Source: Burkholderiales bacterium (GTDB lineage Bacteria > Pseudomonadota > Gammaproteobacteria > Burkholderiales > Usitatibacteraceae). Taken from it: a stretch of 5,687 nucleotides of DNA. The DNA lies in assembly GCA_025350945.1 (NCBI GenBank), contig JANXWW010000357.1:1-5687 (forward strand), read 5' to 3'. The position numbers were made by a program, and so were the translations under genes. Below are positions 1 through 5,687 of the stretch, in pieces. The notes beneath the pieces were generated by a model, which worked only from the letters and a program-made list of their open reading frames with translations, searched no databases and was not told where the DNA came from. Position 1 is the stretch's first letter. Each line of letters opens with the position of its first letter.

Positions 1-361
1 CGCTATCGATACCTTTATCGGTATTGTTCACTGCGGTCGCGCCATCGGGATTACCGGCACCGGTGGAGCTGGCGTAACCAGCGAGCACGCCTGTTGCAGG
101 TGTCCAGTTCGATGCCATTACGCGTACCGCGTAAGTTGCGCTGATCAAGTTGTCGAAACGATAATAGCCATTGGCATCAGTGGTGGCTTCGATGGCCGTA
201 TTAGCGGCCGCTACAGTAGATACGCCACCCGCTGGCGTGCGGTAGAGCTTCTGGCCTGTGCCATCAGTGAGCTCAACCTTGACCCCGGCAATCGGTTGTT
301 CCGCACCGTTCAATATGCCGTCGTTGTTCGTGTCATACCAGACGCGGTTGCCTAGCGAATA
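1..361 (-). repeat. SdrD B-like repeat 2 (cut by the left edge)
   Basis: This covers residues 805-924. It starts YSLGNRVWYDTNNDGILNGA, followed by GVKVELTDGTG, an inserted Pro/Gly/Ala-rich stretch (about 845-862), TTDANGYYRFDNL and a strand AVRV. The D-T-N-N-D-G-I loop with a downstream Glu resembles an EF-hand-like Ca2+ site. The tail 'NTDKGIDS' is where the Asp-rich end of the module should begin. Further repeats probably follow outside the window. Confidence 0.8.
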
Positions 362-2773
362 TAAGGGCGTGAAACCGGCGTCAAGACCGTGATTATTGTT
401 ACCGGCCGCACCGCTGTTGTAGGCAATATCAAGGTTGTTACCACTCACCACGCCATCACTGTCCCGCACATCGGTAATGGGATCATTGCTGGCATCACCA
501 GAACCCGCAATGCCATCCCCATTGCTGTTCGCCACTGTTGGCGCGAGATTGACTAATGCGACTTGCGGCGTAGCACCTGTCGCATTTGGAATGCGAATAA
601 TGTAATCCGTATTGGGCTTGATGCCAGGTTGCGCGCCAGCGCTCGCGACATCACCATCCGGCACATTTGACGCATTGAAATAATATTCGCCATTGGCATC
701 CGTTGTGGCAGTTCCCACCACCGTTCCCGTCGCTTTATCGACCAACTGCACGGTAACACCTGCCAGCGGGGGCTCATTTGGGTCCTGAATACCATTCGCG
801 TTCAAGTCATTCCAGACGCGATTACCGATTTCGGTAGGAGCCGGATCGCATAGCAATTCAATATCGCCAATACCGGCAGCCTTACCAAAGCTTGCAGTGG
901 CATCAACACCAAAAATCTCGTACTGACGCGTTTTGGCACCGGTAGTGTTGTCTAGCCAAATCACACCACCGGAGCGAAAATTACCACTGAATGGATCGAC
1001 CGGATCGAACGCACCAGACACCACTTGATTCGTGCCGGGCACGTACGCGAGACCGCCGAGCGAAATTTCCTGATGGCCAGTACCGAAATTGTCGCCCGTA
1101 TAAAACTCTGCGGCGGGCGGTGCACTCCATGTGCCAGGCGTCGTTGTTGAAGCAGCGAGCCGTAACGTATCGCCACCCGATACACCCTCAACCACACCGG
1201 TGCTCGCACCGCCATTGTTATTACCTAATTGGTGTCCGGCGCGATCTACAAAGCCAACAATCATATTGCCGGATTCATCAAAATCGATATTCATCAGCCA
1301 TGGCTGCGGGCGCTTGCTTTGCCCAAAAATGCCGCCTGTGCGAATATCGGCAGTGTTATCCGACCACGGTAGCCAGTCCGCTACATCCGTCGGAAAATTG
1401 GTTGCTGAACACGCATTGCCCGCAAGACACTGCCGCGCGTAATTCAGTGGAAAATTTGCGACTTGCGTAGCAGTCGCTGCGACGCCATCCCAGCGATAAA
1501 CAAACGATCTGAGTAGCGAAGGATCATCGATCCCAGCAATCGCCGGCGGTCCGACAATACCGGGGCCCGCCGCCACGCAGGTTAATCCGAAATAAATTTG
1601 ACCGTTATAACGATTTACGTTGACTGCACCGGGGATCAGCGACGCCGCGTTCGGGCAGCCTGTTGCTCCCGTTGGTACATTCGCCAGGCTGAGAATATCC
1701 ACGCTGGACACAGCACCTGCCGAAGTCACTTGTGACACTGGATTCGACAGCGGCACGCGATAGATTTTTTTATCCTGCAGGCTCACCGTATAAAGTGTTG
1801 TTTCGTCACGCGACACAGCGACATCGCCAAAACCCACTCGGCCTACGCGACCGAACCCAACCACATCGCTGTCCCATCCTGCTGCGGGATCATGATTGTC
1901 ACCCCCAGGCTTGGAACTTCCGGGGAACAGCGCTTCCAAATCCACAAGCAGATTGGGGGTCGTGACGGTGGCAGGGCCCGCCGCGGTGGTTGGTTTCTGC
2001 GCGTAATAAATTCTTCCCGATCCGTTCAGCCCGACCGTATCTGCTGCTGTTTTGGCGTACGCCGTATGCCGCTTCTGGAATGCCGCAAAAAATACCGTCC
2101 GCTTTTGCTTGGCAAATGAGGAACCCCAAACCGAGCCTATGCTCTGTGAGTTAAAAGCCAGACCCGTTGTGGTTGGCACAAATTCTACGGTGCCATCCGG
2201 AGTCCCTGACGCCGGAATACCGGATAGGAACGGAAAGGATAATGCAGCCGTCAGATCATCAACGCCGCTACCGACGAAACGGGACGTGACCAAGGTCGGA
2301 TTGTTTTCGCAGTAATCGCAAGGAATATTGACCGCAAAATTAACGAAGGTGTTGCCATCGCTTACGAATTGAGTAGAGGAGGAGGAGTTATCAGCAACAC
2401 CCGAGCCGACCGAACCTTTGCTGCGCCCGCCCGGCACATAGTTCGTCGGCAAGCCCGAGAATTCAATACGGTACGTGGGCCCGGCGCAATTGCCGGTAGT
2501 GCCGGTGAGTGACAAAGAATATGCCCCTACTGTTCCTGTTGTGGCGGTAGTTGCAGTACCGCAAACGGTGTTGCCGAGACCATAGGCAGTCACTGTCACT
2601 GCGCTAATCCCGCGATCAGAAGCCGTTGCGCCTGCCGATCCTGCGGTATCAAATAAGCCGTTACCGTTATAGTCTTGAAATACCGTACCAGTGATAGCCG
2701 CGAGTAAGGAAGACGACATAAACAACAATGCCACTGCCACACCCAATTTACCTAGACTTATGACTTTTCTCAT
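1..2773 (-). CDS. Large exported SdrD B-like repeat protein with central propeller-like region (C-terminus beyond left edge)
   Basis: The reverse strand is open from the ATG at 2773-2771 to the window edge, giving 924 codons with no stop. The start is supported by a purine-rich AAAGGGT six bases upstream and by a signal peptide directly after it: Arg-Lys at residues 2-3, a hydrophobic core at about 7-24, and likely cleavage after Ala25 or Ala26. Residues 27-150 form a first Ig-like module beginning ITGTVFQDYNGNGLFD, close to the SdrD B-like pattern. A CxxC pair follows at 152-155. Residues of about 160-640 contain propeller-type strands such as GDVAVSRDETTLYTVSLQDK near 316-335. Two SdrD B-type repeats start at about 648 (EIGNRVWNDLNANGIQDPNE) and 805 (YSLGNRVWYDTNNDGILNGA). 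Each carries a TTDANG(E/Y)Y(Y/R)F strand. Such repeats are known from cell-surface proteins, often binding Ca2+ in the Asp/Asn loops. An adhesive or structural role outside the cell is inferred. Anchoring cannot be judged because the C-terminus is missing. Confidence 0.9.
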   Translation of the reverse strand, partial: MRKVISLGKLGVAVALLFMSSSLLAAITGTVFQDYNGNGLFDTAGSAGATASDRGISAVTVTAYGLGNTVCGTATTATTGTVGAYSLSLTGTTGNCAGPTYRIEFSGLPTNYVPGGRSKGSVGSGVADNSSSSTQFVSDGNTFVNFAVNIPCDYCENNPTLVTSRFVGSGVDDLTAALSFPFLSGIPASGTPDGTVEFVPTTTGLAFNSQSIGSVWGSSFAKQKRTVFFAAFQKRHTAYAKTAADTVGLNGSGRIYYAQKPTTAAGPATVTTPNLLVDLEALFPGSSKPGGDNHDPAAGWDSDVVGFGRVGRVGFGDVAVSRDETTLYTVSLQDKKIYRVPLSNPVSQVTSAGAVSSVDILSLANVPTGATGCPNAASLIPGAVNVNRYNGQIYFGLTCVAAGPGIVGPPAIAGIDDPSLLRSFVYRWDGVAATATQVANFPLNYARQCLAGNACSATNFPTDVADWLPWSDNTADIRTGGIFGQSKRPQPWLMNIDFDESGNMIVGFVDRAGHQLGNNNGGASTGVVEGVSGGDTLRLAASTTTPGTWSAPPAAEFYTGDNFGTGHQEISLGGLAYVPGTNQVVSGAFDPVDPFSGNFRSGGVIWLDNTTGAKTRQYEIFGVDATASFGKAAGIGDIELLCDPAPTEIGNRVWNDLNANGIQDPNEPPLAGVTVQLVDKATGTVVGTATTDANGEYYFNASNVPDGDVASAGAQPGIKPNTDYIIRIPNATGATPQVALVNLAPTVANSNGDGIAGSGDASNDPITDVRDSDGVVSGNNLDIAYNSGAAGNNNHGLDAGFTPLYSLGNRVWYDTNNDGILNGAEQPIAGVKVELTDGTGQKLYRTPAGGVSTVAAANTAIEATTDANGYYRFDNLISATYAVRVMASNWTPATGVLAGYASSTGAGNPDGATAVNNTDKGIDS
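361..832 (-). repeat. SdrD B-like repeat 1 (protein repeat unit)
   Basis: This covers residues 648 to about 804. It opens with EIGNRVWNDLNANGIQDPNE, continues with a GVTVQLVDKATG strand and a TTDANGEYYF strand, and ends in an Asp-rich tail (NGDGIAGSGDASNDPITDVR) followed by GLDAGFTPLY. This is the canonical order of the SdrD B-like module, with a putative Ca2+-binding D-N-N-G loop at the start. The next module follows without a linker. Confidence 0.8.
840..2323 (-). other. Central propeller-like domain of the SdrD-like protein
   Basis: This is the coding stretch for roughly residues 151-645, between the first Ig-like module and the first classical SdrD B repeat. It shows recurring short beta-strand motifs of the type 'G.(I/V)Y' or 'D..G.(M/I)..G' (GSGRIYYAQ near 251-259, KKIYRVPL near 335-342, NGQIYFGLTC near 390-399, NIDFDESGNMIVGFVDR near 495-511, GGVIWLDNTTG near 602-612). 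Such strand patterns are typical of beta-propeller blades. Paired cysteines (152/155, 373/399, 449/455) suggest disulfides in an oxidising compartment. The propeller assignment is inferred from pattern only; blade number is not resolved. Confidence 0.45.
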
Positions 2774-2779
2774 TTGAGT

Positions 2780-2786
2780 ACCCTTT
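2780..2786 (-). promoter_or_regulatory. Ribosome binding site of the SdrD-like gene
   Basis: On the reverse strand AAAGGGT lies six bases before the ATG at 2773. It is a partial match to the Shine-Dalgarno consensus at normal spacing. It fixes this ATG as the start rather than the internal Met at residue 19, which would cut the signal peptide core. Confidence 0.6.
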
Positions 2787-2825
2787 TGTATTCAACAGTA
2801 CAATCTACGTATCAGTTTTTATTGC

Positions 2826-2831
2826 ACTATA
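2826..2831 (-). promoter_or_regulatory. Candidate -10 element for the SdrD-like gene
   Basis: On the reverse strand TATAGT matches the sigma70 -10 consensus at five of six positions and lies about 52 bases before the start codon. No good -35 box is found 16-18 bases upstream, where the sequence is A-rich. The call is weak. Confidence 0.25.
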
Positions 2832-2953
2832 CACAAGATTGACGCTTCTCTTTTTTACCGCTTTTTTGCTTACACCTCAGCAATATGCAATCGTTATTCA
2901 GTAATCGCAACTTTTGCGTCAGATTTGAAAACTGGCGAGTATTCATCATTGCC

Positions 2954-2959
2954 TATAAA
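2954..2959 (+). promoter_or_regulatory. Candidate -10 element for the amine oxidase-like gene
   Basis: TATAAA matches the sigma70 -10 consensus at five of six positions. The nearest -35-like hexamer, TTGAAA at 2925-2930, is 23 bases away, which is longer than the normal spacer. A second, poorer candidate is CATAAT at 3029-3034. Either would leave an untranslated leader rich in T. The call is weak. Confidence 0.2.
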
Positions 2960-3094
2960 TTTTCCCGACAACTTTAGATTCTGTTTACACAACTTTAATG
3001 ATGCAAGCCAAGTTACAGCGTTTAGTTACATAATATTTTCTTTTTATGCAGCACTTTTTTTCGCGAATTTTACCTTTTAACGAAACCTTGCCAA

Positions 3095-4906
3095 ATGATG
3101 TTACCCGACCATTTTCAACGCTTTTTTCAACACCTTTTTTGGTCTCTTATGATCGCCTGCGTACTCGCAACAACGGCGAGCCACGCATGGTGTGCAACTG
3201 CTAACGCCGCATCAACCTTGGCACCTCTACAGCCTCCACGTGATACGCCGCTTGTTCAGGCGAGGCGTGCGCAAATCGCGGCAACGTTGAAGCTTACGGA
3301 GCCATTAATTCCTTTATCTTCATCGTCGGGGAAACTCGACAAAAATCAAACGATTGCACAGACGATTGCGCTCGCCGATTCGCGGGTGAAATCGCTAACC
3401 ATCGGGCAGCCAGGCAATCGTCCATTGTTGGTCGAAGTGTTTGGCGTGTACCCACTGCGTCCCAGCGACATTACCGAGCCGATTGCCGCTTGCAAAACCA
3501 GCACGTGTTACCGCGTGGAAATTTACGGCTTTGCGGCCAATTCGATATTTATGGTGTTCGTCGATACGGCAGCAAAAAAAGTGGTAAATCTGGCGACGCT
3601 GCCACGCACGCAACCGGATATTCCGGAACACCTGACCAAACTCGCGCTGGAAATTGCGACCGAAGCGCCGGAGGTGGCCGCAGCCCTCGGCGGCAAACCC
3701 GGCACCGACAAAGCGCTCATGGCCAGCACCAAAACTTCACTGAACCGCACGCGCTGCGAACGCTCACGTCACCTGTGCGTAGCCCCCACTTTTGTGCAAG
3801 GTGGGCGCGCACTTTGGGCGATTGTTGATTTAACCGATCTTCGTCTCGTCGGCACGCGCTGGACGGAAGTGGGCAAAACTGCCGGTACCGCGGCACCGGT
3901 TCGCGCGGTAACCGAAGCGCGTTTGCAAAACGAAGTGATTACCGAAACGTTTTGCGAGAAGGAAACCTCACTGGCGCGTAACGGCTGGGCGTTCGATTAC
4001 ATGCTAACCAGTTCGGACGGCCTGCGTGTGGCCAACGCAAAATTCAACGGCGCGCCCGTGTTCGACAGCGTGAAATTGGTGGATTGGCATGTGAGCTATT
4101 CGCGCACCGATGCGTTTGGCTACAGCGATGCGGTGGGCTGCCCGTATTTCAGCCAATCCGCCGTGATCGCCGCCGAGCCGCCGCGCGTGGAGGAAATCGC
4201 AAAAGACGGTAAAAATATCGGCTTCGCGCTGGTGCAGCATTACTGGAGCGAGGGCTGGCCCACGCCCTGCAATTACCACTACATTCAGCGTAACGAGTTT
4301 TACAACGATGGCCGCTTCCGGCCGATGGCGGCGAGTGTGGGACGTGGCTGTGGCAACGACGGCACCTATCGGCCGGTCACCAGAATCGCGTTTAGTGAAG
4401 CCGGAAATTTTGGCGAATGGGATGGCAAAGCATGGAGCGCGTGGGCGAAGGAACGTTGGCAATTAGCCGATGAAAAAACCGCCACAACGACGGATGGATA
4501 CCGCTATCGTTTTACCAGCAGCACAGATCGCGGCATGTACATCACGCCATCGAAAGGCCAATTCGGCGATGGCGGTCGCGGCGATTCGCCGTATGTGTAC
4601 GTGACGCGCACGGCCGCTGATCGCGACGAAGGCGCAAGTGATTTGCCGACATTGGGACCGTGCTGCAACACTAATCACGAACAAGGCCCGGAAAAATTTA
4701 TTAATAACCCGCCTGAATCAATCGCCAACAGCAAGCTGGTGCTGTGGTACGTGCCGGTTCTGAAAAATGACAATCGTGAGGGCAAAGAATATTGCTGGGC
4801 GAATTCGGTCATTGAAAATGGTCTGGTTGAACCAAAAATGTTTCCCTGTTTTTCGGGGCCCATGATGACGCCGTTTGGTTTAAATAAACAGGCGGTCACG
4901 AAATGA
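3095..4906 (+). CDS. Exported copper amine oxidase-like protein lacking the copper ligands
   Basis: This complete frame encodes 603 residues. A signal peptide is visible (hydrophobic core about 14-27, likely cleavage after Ala31 in TASHAWC). The start is the first of two adjacent ATGs; 3098 is equally possible. Residues of about 50-200 and 205-262 follow the N2/N3 domains of copper amine oxidases, with the GRALWAIVDLTDLRLVGTRW strand pair as N3. Residues of about 275-600 follow the catalytic domain: GLRVANAKFNGAPVF, then CNYHY at 392-396, where Tyr394 takes the place of the topaquinone-forming Tyr, then a FYNDGRFRPMAASVG strand, YVYVTRTAADRDEGASD at 500-516, and LVLWYVPVLKN at 548-558. The copper-binding HxH appears as Gly423 and Tyr425 and the third His as Asn558, so copper binding and cofactor formation are unlikely. 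Thirteen cysteines suggest disulfides. The family call comes from remembered motifs and is not a database match. A binding or structural role is inferred. Confidence 0.75.
   Translation: MMLPDHFQRFFQHLFWSLMIACVLATTASHAWCATANAASTLAPLQPPRDTPLVQARRAQIAATLKLTEPLIPLSSSSGKLDKNQTIAQTIALADSRVKSLTIGQPGNRPLLVEVFGVYPLRPSDITEPIAACKTSTCYRVEIYGFAANSIFMVFVDTAAKKVVNLATLPRTQPDIPEHLTKLALEIATEAPEVAAALGGKPGTDKALMASTKTSLNRTRCERSRHLCVAPTFVQGGRALWAIVDLTDLRLVGTRWTEVGKTAGTAAPVRAVTEARLQNEVITETFCEKETSLARNGWAFDYMLTSSDGLRVANAKFNGAPVFDSVKLVDWHVSYSRTDAFGYSDAVGCPYFSQSAVIAAEPPRVEEIAKDGKNIGFALVQHYWSEGWPTPCNYHYIQRNEFYNDGRFRPMAASVGRGCGNDGTYRPVTRIAFSEAGNFGEWDGKAWSAWAKERWQLADEKTATTTDGYRYRFTSSTDRGMYITPSKGQFGDGGRGDSPYVYVTRTAADRDEGASDLPTLGPCCNTNHEQGPEKFINNPPESIANSKLVLWYVPVLKNDNREGKEYCWANSVIENGLVEPKMFPCFSGPMMTPFGLNKQAVTK
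4890..4895 (+). promoter_or_regulatory. Ribosome binding site of the downstream propeller-like gene
   Basis: AGGCGG lies inside the 3' end of the amine oxidase-like gene, seven bases before the ATG at 4903. It matches the Shine-Dalgarno consensus AGGAGG at five of six positions. It supports the start at 4903 and translation coupled to the upstream gene. Confidence 0.6.
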
Positions 4907-5687
4907 GAATCGCGACGACCATTTCGATGGCGGCAATACTTTTGCTCCCTTGCTCATTCGCATTTTCGCAAACGCGCGGCGATGTTACCGGCTGCCGCAC
5001 CAATCCAAAATTTATCGTTGAGAAGAAAAAAGAATTTTCATCCAAGGCTTTTTTCTCCACATCCGAGCGATTTATCAAAGGCCTTGTGCTCGTTGATGGT
5101 GTCGATAAATCGCGCACCTGGCAGCATCCAACATGGCAGCAATTTGGCTGGCTCGCGGCGATTCATTACGACGGACGCGGCAATATCTACACCGTGCCCG
5201 CACCACGCATCAACGTGTTCGACAACAAACCGGCAGAGCAAAATCGCGTGTTGAAAGTCGATAGTTTTACCGGCGTGATGAGTGTGCTCGCGGCCTTGCC
5301 TGCCGCCGCGCCGCCGAGTGAACAAAACCCTTACGGCGCGCTTGGCGTGGCCTATGACTGCGAAACGTTGCTGTTGTACGCGAGTTCGATTTCAGGCTCC
5401 AGTCGCACCAAAGAAATTGGCCGCATTTTTGCGATTAATCCTGATAGCGGCAAAGTGGTTTTTACACAAGACAATGTTGACGCAATTGGCCTGCATCTTT
5501 TCAAACAGGGAAAAGAAAAACGTTTGTACTTCGGTCGCGTGCGCGAGCCCGAAATCTGGTCCATTGCAGTCGATGAAAAAGGTGCATTCAAAGGAGCGGC
5601 ACGGTTTGAGCTTTCGATGGAAGGACTCGGCCCGCGCGGCGATGATCGCGCACGTCGAATCAATTTCACACCGACGAATGAAATGAT
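4903..5687 (+). CDS. Exported propeller-like protein of unknown function (C-terminus beyond right edge)
   Basis: The ATG overlaps the upstream stop codon as ATGA, and 261 codons are open to the right edge. The N-terminus is a signal peptide: Arg2, a hydrophobic core at about 5-20, and likely cleavage near Ala20-Ser22 before Gln23. The LLPC at 14-17 is a poor lipobox because of the Pro before Cys. The mature part has propeller-like strands: AAIHYDGRGNIYTVPAP near 85-101, NRVLKVDSFTGVMSVLAALP near 114-133, GALGVAYDCETLLLYASS near 145-162, GRIFAINPDSGKVVF near 173-187, and RLYFGRVREPEIWSIAVDEK near 207-226. The 'Y-x-x-D-x-x-T-G' spacing resembles NHL/SMP-30-type six-bladed propellers. Substrate or partner is unknown. 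Translational coupling suggests it works with the amine oxidase-like protein in the periplasm or outside the cell. Confidence 0.85.
   Translation, partial: MRIATTISMAAILLLPCSFAFSQTRGDVTGCRTNPKFIVEKKKEFSSKAFFSTSERFIKGLVLVDGVDKSRTWQHPTWQQFGWLAAIHYDGRGNIYTVPAPRINVFDNKPAEQNRVLKVDSFTGVMSVLAALPAAAPPSEQNPYGALGVAYDCETLLLYASSISGSSRTKEIGRIFAINPDSGKVVFTQDNVDAIGLHLFKQGKEKRLYFGRVREPEIWSIAVDEKGAFKGAARFELSMEGLGPRGDDRARRINFTPTNEM

Larger units (their letters stand above)
2774..3094. other. Divergent intergenic region, AT-rich
   Basis: These 321 bases lie between two divergently transcribed start codons and show no convincing reading frame. The stretch is clearly more AT-rich than the genes on both sides, with several T tracts on the plus strand (near 2851-2867, 3034-3045 and 3054-3061). 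It must carry promoters for both directions. I found no strong -35/-10 pair, no clear operator palindrome, no riboswitch-like fold and no terminator. Confidence 0.7.

Noticed and set aside
991..1470. Plus-strand open frame of 159 codons
   Set aside because: It lies wholly opposite the 924-codon minus-strand frame, which has a signal peptide and recognisable repeats. Its product is low in pattern and has no ribosome binding site worth noting.
2786..2803. Small inverted repeat TTGTA/TACAA beside the ribosome binding site of the SdrD-like gene
   Set aside because: A five-base AT-rich stem with an eight-base loop is expected by chance in such sequence and would not be stable.
3391..3460. Apparent mixed composition at the start of the amine oxidase-like gene, suggesting a fusion or frameshift
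   Set aside because: The frame is continuous, and the residue pattern follows the N2, N3 and catalytic order without a break, so no frameshift is needed.
4004..4462. Minus-strand open frame of 152 codons
   Set aside because: It is antisense to the catalytic-like part of the amine oxidase-like gene. Its product is rich in Ala, Arg and His, as expected for a shadow of a GC-rich third-position gene.
4942..4953. Possible lipoprotein signal (LLPC) in the propeller-like protein
   Set aside because: Pro directly before Cys does not fit the lipobox, and a normal signal peptidase I site follows a few residues later.
5282..5686. Plus-strand open frame of 134 codons near the right edge
   Set aside because: It overlaps the propeller-like gene in another frame, and the frame starting at 4903 has the signal peptide, ribosome binding site and strand repeats.

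Overview
The window reads as a bacterial chromosomal segment of about 50% GC. It encodes three exported proteins arranged divergently around one AT-rich intergenic region. Signal peptides, disulfide-type cysteines and a copper amine oxidase-like fold suggest a Gram-negative bacterium, probably a member of the Pseudomonadota. The sequence alone does not fix the genus. I saw no rRNA, tRNA, CRISPR array, transposase or phage gene.

Left part (minus strand, 1-2773): one unbroken reading frame of 924 codons that starts at 2773 and runs off the left edge. It encodes a very large exported protein with a signal peptide, an N-terminal Ig-like/SdrD B-like module, a central propeller-like region, and at least two SdrD B-type repeats of the 'GNRVW-D-N-(N/D)G' kind with Ca2+-loop-like Asp/Asn stretches. 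This is the architecture of a surface or secreted adhesin-like protein. Its C-terminus, and so its anchoring or secretion signal, lies outside the window.

Middle (2774-3094): a 321-base divergent intergenic region, AT-rich with many T tracts. It must hold the promoters for both directions, but only weak candidates can be read.

Right part (plus strand, 3095-5687): two genes joined by an ATGA stop/start overlap. The first (603 codons, complete) is an exported protein whose residue pattern follows the copper amine oxidase fold (N2, N3 and catalytic domains). All three copper-binding histidines appear to be replaced, so it looks like a catalytically altered or dead amine-oxidase relative. The second (cut by the right edge) is an exported protein with propeller-like 'D..G.V' strand repeats. 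The overlap implies co-translation and perhaps a joint extracytoplasmic function. The function of the set is unknown. The most interesting item is the copper-ligand-less amine-oxidase-like protein paired with a propeller protein and set opposite a giant SdrD-like surface protein.
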